NCBI RefSeq assembly: GCF_020085105.1
Contig: NC_058045.1
Span: forward strand, 8,012,333-8,076,332
From: Siniperca chuatsi
Taxonomy: Eukaryota > Chordata > Actinopteri > Centrarchiformes > Sinipercidae
Direction of reading: 5' to 3'
DNA length: 64,000 nt
Shown: positions 48,441 to 61,593 of the stretch, piece by piece
How positions within the stretch are numbered: position 1 is the first letter of the stretch
Layout of the letters: every line of letters begins with the position of its first letter
Program-made: the position numbers and the translations under genes
The notes under the pieces: generated by a model
What the model saw: the letters and a program-made list of their open reading frames with translations, nothing else
Databases searched by the model: none
Told to the model about the DNA's origin: nothing

Positions 48441-49900
48441 CAGCGTCCCAGTTAAAAGAGAGATAAAGATGGAAAGAGCAGCAGCAGCCCATCAGCTGCA
48501 GAGATGCCACTCCTCTCAGTCTTGCAGTAATCTCATGAAGAGTAACGATGAAGCATCTTCTCTGGTGGCTGGAGCCGGAGAGCAGAGCTGAGAGGGTTTT
48601 TCAGTCCAGCACTGTGAGCGAGCCTGTGTGAGTCTGTCTGAGAGAGGCACAGAGAGAAAGTCAAGCTGCTCTTTTCGGGTGAAGATGCAGAAACTACCTT
48701 AGCCCCTACCCATTAAGTCTTAACACCCTCCCCAACCTTCCCACCCTCGCCTCTCTCCCTCCCCCAAACCCTTCACACACACCTGCTGTGACAAGAAGGT
48801 GGCGCCCATGCAACATCCAAACCACCACACAACAAAGAGTATACTTAACACCAGCTTGGTGAAAACTTTATTTTAATCAATTTAAAATGATTGTATCTGT
48901 ACTTCTAAATAAAGTCTACAAATAGTTTCATCATAAAGAGGTCAGAGATGACAGGTGTGCACCATTGGAGGTAATCATGGGTTACCAAGCAGAGAGTGCA
49001 TAAGGGGAGGGGCAGGTTTACTCCAAAGTAAACAGCCAGGCCTAACCACTTTCCCAGGGGAGAATGACCATAACCTCAGAGAAACCCAACCCACAGCCTC
49101 TCACTGCAGACCATTCAATTCACCTCCACTCTGCCTCAGCAAACCAGCTCACCACCGAATGGTTACAGTGGCCTCTGAGGTATCTCTCATATTCTGCTAA
49201 TAAGGAAAGTGGAGAGGTTTGCATTGAGGCAGCCGTATACAATCTCAGGTTCACTGTGTGTGTTTAGGCGATGAAACCAGTCTGAAGCATCCAGCCACAT
49301 TTGTAATTTCACTGAAAACGTTATAAAGGTCAGTAGTCTAATGTAAGAGGTGGCTCTGTGGCTAAAAGTTCATGTATTTTTAGCATTACATTGATTGACA
49401 GAGCACAACATGCCCACGTGTAGTAATATATGCAACATCCTGTTCATCTCATAAATATCTTGTTATGCTTTACAGGTGAACATGATTTTTTTCTTTAAAA
49501 ATCAGTTTAATTACTTAATTTGTGAGTTTGCATACATTTGGCATAACGTGATATATATGGCTATTGGAAAATGTCTATATATAGCCCTATATATTTTATG
49601 AAACTGTGGAAAATGTGATTTCAATGTGGCTGTAATTTGGAGTTGATTGGTTTTTAGAAATAAAATAAATACTTTTTTGTTGTAATAATTTGTGGTAATA
49701 TTGGCAGTCAGACATGATGGACATTATAACCAGGAACTAAGTTGTGATGACACTTTCACATGATTGGTAATCAACTGGCTTGTCACCTTTTTTAAATGAC
49801 AATTCAAATGTTGATATGAAAACAAAGACATTCGTGCATAATTTAACAAGACTAATAGTCTACAGCTACACTAGCAGCTCTCTGAGGCTGTACTTACAAT
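48441..49900. other. Non-coding stretch upstream of pthlh
   Basis: No gene recognised. The part near 48480-48800 is richer in G+C and may include pthlh promoter sequence. The remainder is AT-rich. Confidence 0.4.
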
Positions 49901-49904
49901 GACA

Positions 49905-50225
49905 ACTCTAACATGCTTGAGTTGAGCGAGTATAATGTTTACAATGTGCACCATCTCATTTATCATGTTAGCATTTTAACATTTGCACAGCTGGGGCTGA
50001 TGGGAATTTCACTAGTTTTGCAGGTATTTGGTGATAAACCAAAGTATTGGGCAAATTTAAGTTATGACCTCTTGGTGACGCCAGATGAAAAGTGAAGGGA
50101 TCATTAAAGTCATTACAATTCATCCTGAGGGTAACATAAATGTCCTTTTGGCAATCTGTTCAATAGTTCATAAGACCTGTCTCTCTAAACCACAAATGTG
50201 AACCTCATGGTGGCGATAGATAAGT
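49905..50225 (-). repeat. Interspersed repeat family B copy, reverse orientation
   Basis: The words 'catgttagcattttaac', 'gctgatgggaatttc' and 'acaattcatcctgaggg' are the reverse complement of family B at 6660-7055. Confidence 0.7.
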
Positions 50226-50584
50226 GATCTCTGCGTTAGATCTAATTGGACTCAAATGAAAGCTAACTATTAATATAAACATGGAGATTGTTGTATGTGC
50301 ACATGGGGTTCATGGGAGTCCCTCAGTTGTGGTTAAAGTCAGTTTCAGTCTGGCAGCAGATTGTTCTCAACCCAGTTAAATGTTCCTGTGATTCATTTCT
50401 GGGTCAAGACCCATCAGTTGAAAGACAATAGTACAGCCTGTGTTGACACAGTAATTGCATTTGTATATAAATTCTGCCTCTGTACAAACTACCAGTGTTC
50501 TCTTTATTATACTTAATACTGTTTTCTTTTCTCATGATCCATTAGACTTGGTCTGGGTTTTTTTTCTAGGGATGGCAGTGTTGG

Positions 50585-51355
50585 TCTGTCGGCCTTTCTG
50601 TCCAGTACTTTGGTCCAGACTGAAATATCTCAAGAACTATTTTATGGATTGCCATGAAATTTTGTACAGACATTCATGGTTCCCAGAGGATGAATCCTAC
50701 TGACTTCGGTGATCTCCTGAGTTACCACCAGCAGGTTGACATTTTTGGCTTTTAGTGAAATGTCTTGACAACTATTGGATGGATTGCCATGAAATGTGGT
50801 ACAGACATTTGTTGTCCCCAAATGATGAATCCTAATGACTTTTATGATCCCCTCAACATTTTCACTTATCCATGAAGAATTGTTACATCTACTAAATGGA
50901 TTGGCACAAAATACAGATATCCATAGTTCCCAGACAATGTATCAAAATACTGTGGAACTCCTCTTACTTTTCCTCTAGCGCCACCGTGAGGTGGACATTT
51001 GTGGTTTGAAGTGAAATCTCTCAACAACTATTGGATGGATTACCATACAATTTGATGCACACATTCATGTCCCTCTCCGGATGGTTTGTAATAACTTTGG
51101 TGATCCCTACCCACTCCCACCATCATCAGGTCCAATACTTTGGCTTATCACCAAATACAAAACTAATGGCATTCCCATCAGCCTGCTCTGTACTTTGTGT
51201 TAGAAAATGTTAGCATGCTAACACGCTTAACTAAGATGGTGAAGATCATCAACATGTTAGCATTGTTATTGTGAGAATGTTAGCATTTAGCTCAAAGCAC
51301 AGCTGTGCCTGAGTATCTCACAGAGCCACTAACATGGCTGTAGACTCTCAGTCTT
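50585..51355 (+). repeat. Family B repeat with internal degenerate tandem units
   Basis: The unit 'actattggatggattgccat' recurs with changes at about 50635, 50770, 50885 and 51027, giving irregular tandem units of about 115-140 bases, followed by the common tail (cattcccatcagcct ... gttagcatgctaac ... ctgtagactctcagtcttg). Confidence 0.75.
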
Positions 51356-51359
51356 GTCT

Positions 51360-54110
51360 CTTTTTTCCATTTCATTTCTTTCAGGTTTTTGAGACTCTTT
51401 TTATTGCTGACTATTCTCCCTCTTGGTAATCATTTTTATTATTTTATTAGCTGTGGAAAGCTCAGTATTACACGGTTGCTATTTCCCTGCTATTCTAGAT
51501 TATATTAAAATAATCATTATTAGGAACCAGTTCACTCTATTTTAATTAAGTGTCTTCTGTTAACATCACAACACTGATTTGGCAATGACTAAAATCTTAA
51601 ATAAATGTTAAAACAGACAAATGTTTGACAGACAAATGACAAAAAAATGTACTGCAACGTTAACTTTCTTTCCACTGTAACACAGATACAATATGAATAC
51701 ACTGCGTCTTTGCCTATTTGTAGGGATTATTTGTTGAAATTATTTATGAAGTGATTTAAGATTAATACAGTCCATTCGAAATCCTGAGTCATTTATGTGG
51801 TTACTGTACCTACTTGCACTGTTTTACTGGATGGAATAACTTGCATTTCTCCTCATGAATAAAACCCATAAATTATTCCTGTGAGCAGTGATGATTAGTA
51901 GAATCACTTCAGGCTAGACTGTAGACCAGTTGGTGGTAAATTACTTAATAGAGGGCTCAGTATTTTACAAGCAGTCATGATTCAATTCAGCAAGGGGTCC
52001 AGAAGGGGTTTGGGGCTGGGACAAATATATGGCAGACCCCCCCTGCTGTCTCCAAAACTCAGCTTTCTTCTGTTTCCAGCGAGTCTGCCCCAAACTTCCA
52101 ACACTTTAACATTCGGTAGGGAAAAAAATACCTCATTTGATTCCATTCTGCAAAGACTTTACCTGCAAAAAAATATGAAAAAAATCCCATTTCCTGGCAG
52201 ACAGCAGCGAATGGAATGGGAGCCAGGAAAGCTGCTTTTGATTCATGCTAAATTGCACTCTCAACACAGAATAGTATTCCTGTCCGTTTTTCATCCTTTT
52301 CACACTGCACCTACTTCACATTAACATATACAGAACATATACACACCCACCCACCCCATTTCCAAAGAATTTGTACCCTCATGTTCCAAGCATCCAGCTC
52401 ATACACACACTGCATCCAGAGAAACACCCTCATTTCATATATCAATTGAGAGTTCAGCATCTATTTTTGGATGTGTTGTACCCATTCCCTCTATTGGCCC
52501 ACCCTATTATGTCATAAGTCCTAGCTTTAGTTCCTGCTTTTGTTGTGGAGTTACATTCAGAGTCACTATGTACTTGGCATGTACATTACGATTCTGCCCG
52601 TGCCAGAAAGTTCAGTGTTAATTCCCACGCAAGTCACACTCTGGTGCTGTCAGCATTCTCTATTATTTTATTACTGTTTTACAGCCCCACACCCCTTTAA
52701 CTCTGAACACTGTGACAGCTTTAAGTGAAATGTGAACATTACGGCAAAGTGAAAAGTGAAGACATGTACACTAAAAACATCCCATATCTGTTTAAAAAAG
52801 AAAATTCAGTGCAGTTTCTGTTGAACATGACATTCAGCAAACACCTCAAATGTCGTCTGTAACCATATATTTAGCGGCAAAGAACAGAATCAGAGGCTTT
52901 ACAGTGTATTTGATAATGGTCCCTTTATGATGCAGTCAGGGCTTTGATCGCTTGGCCATTTGTTCACATGAGAACTTCAGGTTTGTTATCCTGGAAAACC
53001 TCATTTGAAAAATGACTTTTGCAGAGTCACTTTTCCCTCTTAATGGTTTTTTAACGGTGAGTTACTTTACAGGCCGTTTCGGTTAGTTCATTTGAGGCGT
53101 GCTTTATAATTTTTGGGCTGTTGGAAGACTTTTCTTCTAATCATTCACACCTACCAATCATAACTGTCATCCAAGGAATGCTCTTTATTCCTCTTTACTT
53201 TCTTCTGGTTCAGCTATTTTCAACAGCTCTGCTACTTAGGCAGTGTTTTATTAATAAAAGCTCAGGAGGGAAAATTTTAAATTGATGCACTCTGTTTTCT
53301 TTTCGGTTGGTGGTTTATTGGTGCTTAAAATGTGTCACTTTTTAAGAGCTGGTTTTGCTACATTAAATCTGGACGCCCTACAGTGACATCAGTTGAAGAA
53401 TAGAGCTCTTCATCAAATTTACTTTGGGACACAGCAAATCCATGCTTTAAAATACAGTAAACATAAACATTTTACCTTTAACTGCAGTTGAAACACTGTG
53501 AACTTCAGCTGACTGTTTAAATAGGGATTTATTTGATTAGATGGAAAACTCTGGAAATGGAAATCAGTTGTCTAAGCTTTCCATGAGATCACTTTAGTAG
53601 TATGTGATAGCTAAGCCAGTATGCCTCAGTATGTGTTGTCTGTGGGGGTGAAACAGACATTTGTTAAGATCAAATCATATTTTCTGGTTATTTTCAGGTT
53701 TTTTTCATATTTTCAGACCGTCTGTTATCACATGACCAAAGTTCCAAGAGATATCTCCATGACAACTGAACAAACTCCATCTGCCAAGAAAGACCATGAG
53801 ATGTGGCTGAAAGCTTCAGAAAAAGCTAGCAAGCACATTTTGAGTTAAGATTTTTGGGCTAAACCACATATTTATGCACTTATGCAAATATTTAAATAAA
53901 GTCATGATAACATATTCTATATTGGTATTGTGACAATGATTACATTTAAAAACTTACAGCTTATACTCAGTTTTATTCCAAAATATTTCCTGATTGCATT
54001 GGTGGTACTGTGGTTGGTACTGAATCCAAATAAATGTAGCATCCAGAATTATGTAAATATGTATGAGAGAGAGTTTTCATTCCAGTAATCATAGCTGTTA
54101 TTATATTAAT
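51360..54110. other. Non-coding stretch
   Basis: No gene recognised; the 115-codon plus-strand frame at 51977 has no domain signature. Confidence 0.4.
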
Positions 54111-54117
54111 ACTGTTT

Positions 54118-54486
54118 TAGGGCTGCTTGTAACTATTGTTTTCATAATTGATTATTCTGCCTATTGTTTTCTCAACTAATCAACTTGGGGTTTTGTTTAT
54201 AAGATGTTGTAAATAATGAAAATTGCCCATTATAATTTGCCAAAACCCAAGAGGATGTCTTCAGATTGCTTGTTTTGTCTGACCAACAGTCAGTGTTCAG
54301 TTAACTATTGTATATGACAAATAACAGCAGCTAATCCCCACATTTCAGCAGCTGGCACCAGTGAATATTTGGCATTTCTGCTTGAAAAATTATTGAAACG
54401 ATGAATTTATTATCAAAAGAGCTGCCAATTAAATTTCTGTTCAATCAACTAATCAATTAATTTCCAATCAATTGTTTCGGCCTTAT
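54118..54486. repeat. MITE family A copy
   Basis: From 'tagggctgcttgtaac' to 'aatcaattgtttcggcct', in reverse orientation and close to full length. Confidence 0.82.
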
Positions 54487-54489
54487 AAT

Positions 54490-56252
54490 GTTTAAAGAAT
54501 AAAGAAAATTCTCAAAAATCTATATGAGTTGCTTTGTTTATAGTCCATCAATGACCAACCTGGAGCCCACTGATACTGTGGATGGAGAATATATTTCTCA
54601 CACTTAAAACAATAATGTTTAGCACAACATTTTACATCTTCACATTCATTGTATTACATACATTTAAATTTACAGGTTTTGGTCGATGTTTCCAACAGCA
54701 AACGCAGACTTTTAGGTTTTGAGCCACAATGCACAATGGATAGTTTAGTCAGGATGTCAGAGAAAGGTCACTGCTCCACATTTAAGAGGCATACATCCTG
54801 AGCATTACCTAATTCCTGCTCAGGGTTACCCAAACATGCCCTCCTCTGTCACGCATTTACTTGATCTGAAAGTAGCTGCAAGATTTGTCTGTTTCTGTTT
54901 CTGCTGCTTGATATATGATAATCCTCCTCAGGTAGCGCTTTGGGGCTGATTTCTTATTTACAACTAGATTTTTTTTTTAATGTTAATCATAAATGTCAAG
55001 CTCCTGGAGACAGTGAGTCGGGGAGGTCCTACTTGGACAAAAGCATGTTGTCCAGACTCAGTCTAGAGCACAGGTACATTAAATCATTATTTTTCAGACA
55101 GGAAATATCTGCCACTGGACATTTTGCCTGTAAAATGTATTTCTAAGATGAAATGATTCCTGCCTGGCACAGCTCTACTCTCATCTGAACTGGAGGGTTT
55201 TTACACTCATCTATTCAATGTTAGAGCTTGTTTCTAGCGAAAAACTTAAATGTTGTTCATCTTACGATTAAACCGTGTGTTTGATCATGCCCAAGATGTG
55301 ATTCAGAGTGATTCAAAAAGCAGAAAAACAAGTCCAAAGCCAGAGTCTTTGACCTGGCCTTATGAGGTGCCCACCACATTAGCATTTCTCTCTTGGCAGA
55401 TGTTGATGGTGGGGTGTCTGACTGTGGCCAGCTTCTCTGCAGTTGCCCTGTGCTGGGGAAGGGGAGGGGGCTCCTTACTCCTTACTCGCACCCCCCCCCC
55501 AAAAAACCCAAACCGCAAGCTGCCCCATGTCTGATGCCCCCCTCTCACTCTCCTGACCTCAGAGGCAGACCCCAAGCCAGCTGGACGTGGCCTGAAACCC
55601 CACACAGTCACCACACAGCCACCACCAATGGCCGCCACCCTCCTGCCCCTGACCTATCACCCAAAACATTACCATAAACTTCTGCCCGGCTGCCAAGCAA
55701 CACACACAGCAGAGCTTACAGTCAGACTCTGCACTGCTCGTCCATGTAAAGATAGCTCTGTCTGAGGGGAGAAAGTGGAGCTGGTGGAGAGGGGTTAGAG
55801 CTCTTGGTTATGATGGCATTTTACACGCGACATAAAACCTGCTGTGGTGTTTTATGTTTTGTGGCTTGTGGTGATGCCGTGGCATTGCCTGTGGAACAGA
55901 CTCCTGCCCACTGCAACGACTACTGTGCAGTATTTGAGGCTGATGAAAAATGCGTCCGCCTGTGTGTGAACCGTTTTGAAACATGCCACAAGTCTGCGTG
56001 CTCCACGTCTTTTTTACTCGCTTGACAGATCGTGCCGTTTCGCATTGCCTCAGCCTCTGCGAAAATTGAAGAATCAATAGAGGTCTGATTGAGAAGACCA
56101 CACACACATGGTGTTACCGTAATAACGGGCTGAGTCTGTTTGTTTGCATAAGTGAAGAGCAGGCTCAAATCGTTAATGAGTGCTTTGCGTCCAGCGTGCA
56201 ACCACAGCTAAGCCAATGGGTCAACAAGGTTGGCCAGACTAACCACTGTGGG

Positions 56253-56341
<89 letters not shown>

Positions 56342-57275
56342 GTGTACATGTTTCTGCATGTCCTTGAAAAGTAAAAAATAGTTTACATGCAGAAACTGAA
56401 GTAATATCAGAATTTGTGCGACGCCCCTTATTTTCTTTACATGTGTTAATTTGCTCTGACATCACCTATAACCACTCGCTGTAATGTTTCTATATTTAAC
56501 ATCATTCTATATTTACTTGTGCTCTGACACACATACAGTTTTGTTTTCCCAGTGAAAAAAATATATCTGTGAGACATTTCAGTGGATATTTAAACACAAA
56601 AAAAAAAGGCTTCACTTGAAATTTCCAAATCGTTATAATGCACGGTGCGAGCCAAGTGCACTTCACCGACTCAAAGCTGATCCATTTACTGTAAATGAGC
56701 TTGTCTCTGTTGGTTTCCTGACCAATTACTGTACAGTGAACTTAGGTCCTGTATTTATTTATCCATAGGTTATTTTAAATGGACTGTACTCAATGCAGAG
56801 GCCTTGTTGAGCAGTCTTGTCCTCCCAGCCTACCCTGGGACATGCTAGCAGCGCTTGGCAGACAGACACGGATGCTGAAGGCAGCCTCTGGACAGCTTTA
56901 TCCTGCGTAGAGCAAGGCCACCCGCTTCGTGCTCACCAGGGCACAGTGACTGGCACAGCGTTCCCCCGGCCTCAGTTTTTACCTCTCAGTTTTCTGCTTC
57001 TCCAAGAGAACTGGAGAACACTGTACACTTTTTAAAGCTGTGTGACCATGAAAGGATATCAAGGCCAACCAGAGAATAGGGAGTCTCAAACTTGGTGGAA
57101 TACATTATTAAGCAAGAATAGCTTTTAAAAAAACACTCCAATGAGGGGATTATTAAGTGAATTATATTATATATTTAATCTTAGTTAAGTAAAACATGAA
57201 TAAAGTAATTTAATCAACAGACTGAAAAGCAAACATATTTACTAATGATTAAATATGTTTTGGCTTCCTCAATTA
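54490..57275. other. Non-coding stretch with a long GT/GA tract
   Basis: No gene is supported. Overlapping open frames at 55250-55680 are Pro-rich translations of a C-rich segment. The main landmark is the microsatellite at 56253-56337. Confidence 0.4.
56253..56337. repeat. (GT)n(GA)n compound microsatellite
   Basis: A GT run of about 40 bases passes directly into a GA run of about 45 bases. Confidence 0.96.
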
Positions 57276-57280
57276 AGATT

Positions 57281-57636
57281 GGAGCTGAAACAATTAGTCG
57301 ATTAATAGATTAGCTGATTGACAGAAAAATAAACAGCAACTATTATGATAATAGATTCATCGTTTAACTTAGTTTTCAAGCACAAAGGCCAAACATTTCC
57401 TTGTTCCAGTTTCTTAAATGTGATGATTGGCTTCTTTTCTTTGTCTTACAGTATGTTATAGTAAACTGAATTTCTTTGGGTTTTGGGCTGGTCAAAAAAA
57501 CAAGCAATTTCATGACATCATCTTGGGCTTAAGGAAACATTTTTAAATATTTTCCAACCACTATACATTAGACCAAACGATAAATATAGATTAATTAGAT
57601 TGATCGATAATGAAAATATTGTTAAGTCGCAGCCCT
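57281..57636. repeat. MITE family A copy
   Basis: From 'ggagctgaaacaattagtcg' to 'gttaagtcgcagccct'. Confidence 0.82.
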
Positions 57637-57639
57637 CTT

Positions 57640-59890
57640 TGAGATGTTTATGAATAAAGTTTGTTGTGGATAAATCATCTTACAGGTGAATCCAAAAGAC
57701 AAGATAAGAAATAACAAGATGAAACTGGGCCACTGCAGCAGTAAATGGGATATACAAAGACAAATACAGTACATATTAAGTTTTATGGCTGTAGCAAAAG
57801 TAAATTTCAGAAGGAGCCACTTCATTGTCAGACTCACTGGTGCTAAATAGAGAAGGGATATGTCATGTTTGATAAGTTATTATTAATTGGTAGGGTTCAG
57901 TATGTGGTCTCGTTTAGCAGAACTCTCTTTATAAAAGGAACTGTTAAATCTGCAATATTCAAAGATGGGATTTGTTATTTTATTGAAAATGCATTCCAGT
58001 TGGTTTATGAAGCTAAAATAGTCAAATGTGGTGAACAGTGACATCATGCTCTTTTACAGAAGGCCACATCTTTTGTTACTGAAGATTTCACCAAACACAG
58101 ACAGACAGACATTTAAAATTTACATGAGCTCGGTCAGTATTTTTTCCTGTGAGACACAATAAATGAGAGCAGCACTAAAATACGTGACCAAATGAGAGAG
58201 GACATTGTTCATGGATACAGTATGTATGTCTCTTCAGATCTACACTAGAAATCAACAGACTTGTTAAGGAACAATTAAGAACCATGTCCACCATGTTGCA
58301 TAATAATTTGTGCAAGCATTTTCTTTTTGACGACTGAAATAGGCATATCTGAAAATAAATGCAATAAAATGTCAGACGCTAAACAAAAACATAAAATACC
58401 ATGACTAATTAAAATCAGACTGATGCTAAAATCAAGACAGGAAAAATAAAAAATACAGTTTCTTTAACTATATAGTCTCATCTGTGAATGAAAGGTCTAA
58501 CAGTGAAGTGACATATATTGTTGAATTTTACATAGAATTGTAACTTATAGCTTTGTATACATTTATAAAATTAACACTATAAATATTGTGGTATTATGGG
58601 GCAGGCTCAAGAACATGTACAGTAAATGCCCACAACATATAGGTCAAACATCAGGCTGTGTCCACGGAGCTGAGAAAACTACACTAAGGTTGTGATAGCA
58701 TTGTGATCAGTTTGATGGTATTTCAACACAGGCCACACTATCACATTAATGGATGGTTAGTAATGTTCCCTTTAAATCTTGACGAGGCATAGTTTTTTAG
58801 AGGTGTTCTGGTCTTGCGTTGACCTTTTTAGTTGATGGAACTGGTTCTGTAATTTTGTATTTTACAAAATGGTCCATACAGAGAAAAATATCCCCACCCT
58901 CTGAGCAAAAACTCTAAAATAACTTTGTCTTTCATAAATTGAAAACACGTACTCGGCCTTGATGATGTAAATGTTCAAAAGTGTTAATTCACTAATGAAC
59001 AGTGAGTCCATTAGACATTCGATTACATACTCTGGGCAGGAGATAAATCAACACTGAGTGTAATTCAAACATGGGCTCTGGCCAGGCGGCTTGTTTTCTG
59101 TCCGACTGTGGTTTTCCAACAGTCTAAATCCATGAAGCGGATTTGCTCACAACAGCCAACATATTTCTCCAATCTGCATCCCCTTGTAAAGCAAAGGAAG
59201 GAAGGCAGAGCTCATAACTGTTTGTTTTGTGCTGCCTACGGTCTCACAACCCTGTAACATAAGGCCAGGCTTTCATTGCCTCTCCACTGCCCAAGCAAAA
59301 GGGAATTAGCTTTTAAAAGTTTGTTTTGTAAGAGTTGTAAATAAAGCAGCTCTGATTCAGACCTAGATCCCCTTTCTCTCAGATGGGGTATGGGTTGTGT
59401 GGGTGGCTTTGGAAATACTGAGGCATGCTGAATATGTTTGTATTACACTGTCCCCAAGGAGAGTTGAGCTTTGTGGTGCAGATGGATTACATGGGGAAAA
59501 GAGCTGTTGTAGACCTTATAAGTTCAGTGTTAATGGTGGGAGTGAAGTGGCTGTGTAGGTGTGATGTGTTCATTTCATTTGTCGCTGGCATTCCTGTCCA
59601 CGAAATGAAGGGAGAGAGGCATTCCCACCAGCCCAAAAGTAATGCTTGCTAAGTTTAAAGATACAGAGTTTAAAGCTGCACTAAAATAACATGACTACTT
59701 GTATGTAAAAGGGGTCGCTCGTAGTGAAGAACCCACTGAGAATTATCACCTGACTCTGCTCCACTGAGCGTTTCAGCATCTTTCAGCTCACCGTTTTGGT
59801 TTTACGGCCCACAACTTTACTGTTTTGTTTCACTCTCTCCACTGCTCTCATCGACCTCTAGCCAGCCTCAACAGACAACTATTTTCAGTG
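57640..59890. other. Non-coding stretch
   Basis: No gene or clear repeat recognised. Confidence 0.4.
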
Positions 59891-59895
59891 AAAAA

Positions 59896-60762
59896 GGCAG
59901 ACTTGGGCGGTATCAAGGTATTACGGTATACCAGTGTATTTAGAAATCCCGAAGGATTTTTCAATACCATCAAAAATACAGACCTCCTCTTTCTGGTGGT
60001 GGCTCTTGGATCCTTTCTTTTCTGTGCGCTCAGTTCGGATTTGAGTTGGTTTGTTTGCTCAAAAGATGCTCTGTGCTTTGTCTCATACCGTAAGTGGCGC
60101 TTCACATTGCCGCTTTTAATAATCACCACGGTAAGAGTCTGTCCATTCTTGATTAAAAGCTCTGTTTTTGCTCTCTACTTTACTCTTTTTAGAGCACTGC
60201 ATGTGAAGCTATTTGTTTATTTCTCCGACTGTGTCTCATCTTATGTCCCCTGTGTGTATCTTACTCACTGAGTCGAGTCGCAATACTTATCGGAATGCAC
60301 AGATTTGATTGGCTGAGTAGCATCACAGGAATTTATGTACAAGGCATGTGATTGGTCTGTGAGTTTTCTGGCTGCTAAACCAGTACTGTAAAGGCTAGAA
60401 AAGCTGTGCTGGTTAAAATAGAAACGCTCTGGCTCTGCAGGGCAATATTTCTCCCAGATTGTGTCAACAGGTCCTCCAGCAAGAATCTATGGAAGAAGGG
60501 TGCTTATTTCCTCCTATTGATTATTCTATGGGCCATAAGTATTTAAACCCTGCAAGACTTGTCTAAGAAGGCTAACTGCATATTAGACACACTGTATTGT
60601 AGGCTAGACAATGTCATACATTCTGCAGTGACTTATAGCACCAGCAGCTCAGCTTTTACGTTTTTTTTGTTGTTGTTGTTTTTTCACGAATACAGTCATA
60701 TAGCGAATACCCCAGCGAAATGTCAGGAAGGTATGAAAAAATAGATACCGCCCAAGCCTAGT
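59896..60762. mobile_element. Non-autonomous DNA transposon, hAT-like
   Basis: The left end (gacttgggcggtatca) matches the reverse complement of the right end (ggataccgcccaagcc region, 60744-60762): CTTGGGCGGTATC is shared as an inverted repeat. It encloses about 870 bases without a transposase. The 148-codon plus-strand frame crossing the left end has no domain that I recognise. Confidence 0.65.
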
Positions 60763-60894
60763 ACATGACCTGTCCAGCACCAAACAGCAGACAGACAACG
60801 TTAGCGACTAGCTGGTGAACATAATAGAAAAGAGTATTTAACAGTTGAAAAGCCAGACATTTCCCTTAAAAAGTTTGTGTGCTTGTGTGTTAAT

Positions 60895-61093
60895 TATTTT
60901 GCTTTAGAGGCCAGGCCAGCTGTTTCCCCCTGTTTCTAATCTTTAAGCCAAGCTAAGCTAACTGTAGCTTCATATTTGTATGAATAAAACCTGAATTGGG
61001 TGTATGTACTATACAGACATGAAAGTGGTATCAGTCTTTTCATCTAACTCTCGACAAGAAAATGAATAAAAATGTATAACTACTCCTTTAAGG
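60895..61093. repeat. Truncated foldback MITE (relative of 5731-6177)
   Basis: Shares 'agctgtttccccctgtttc', 'agccaagctaagctaac', 'gtagcttcatattt' and the end 'ctactcctttaa' with the element at 5.7-6.2 kb; only one arm is preserved. Confidence 0.65.
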
Positions 61094-61523
61094 AGTTGGC
61101 GGAGACAAAAACAGAGCTAAAAGAGAGTATATATTCGCCAGGTGGCCAAAAGCACAACCCCAAATAGATGCTAATGTAGCTCCTTGTCTACTTGATGTGT
61201 AAATATGCAACTGTTTGCTAACACATTCATCATAACAACTTTATAAGATGATAATATGGCACTGTATGATACACCTTGTGCTGCCTCCAAGGGGCTAAAA
61301 AATCAGTTAATGCAGGTTAAAAGTATTTTGATAAAACAAAGGCCAGAAAAGGAAAAAATGTACAAGAGGGAGCAAAAATAGCAAAAGATGTTGATAGATT
61401 TATTTTAACACCTCCACAGCTGTAGATATCTGTTCCCAATCAGGACTTTTCGTGTAAGAGCACACCAGCTCTCTTCTACAGTAATGAACCACAGCGAGAG
61501 CAGTCCTGTGCTGTTTGGATGGG

Positions 61524-61526
<3 letters not shown>

Positions 61527-61591
<65 letters not shown>
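61527..61591. repeat. (GT)n microsatellite
   Basis: About 32 uninterrupted GT units. Confidence 0.97.

Positions 61592-61593
<2 letters not shown>

Noticed and set aside
50585-51355. CRISPR-like or satellite array
   Set aside because: The units are degenerate, of unequal length and part of an interspersed fish repeat in a eukaryotic genome.
55250-55680. Overlapping 92-94 codon frames, Pro-rich
   Set aside because: Three frames are open at once in C-rich DNA, which is typical of chance.
56165-56465. His/Thr and Ser/Leu repeat proteins
   Set aside because: Translations of (GT)n and (GA)n microsatellites.
59825-60271. 148-codon plus frame
   Set aside because: It crosses the end of a non-autonomous transposon and has no domain or splice support.
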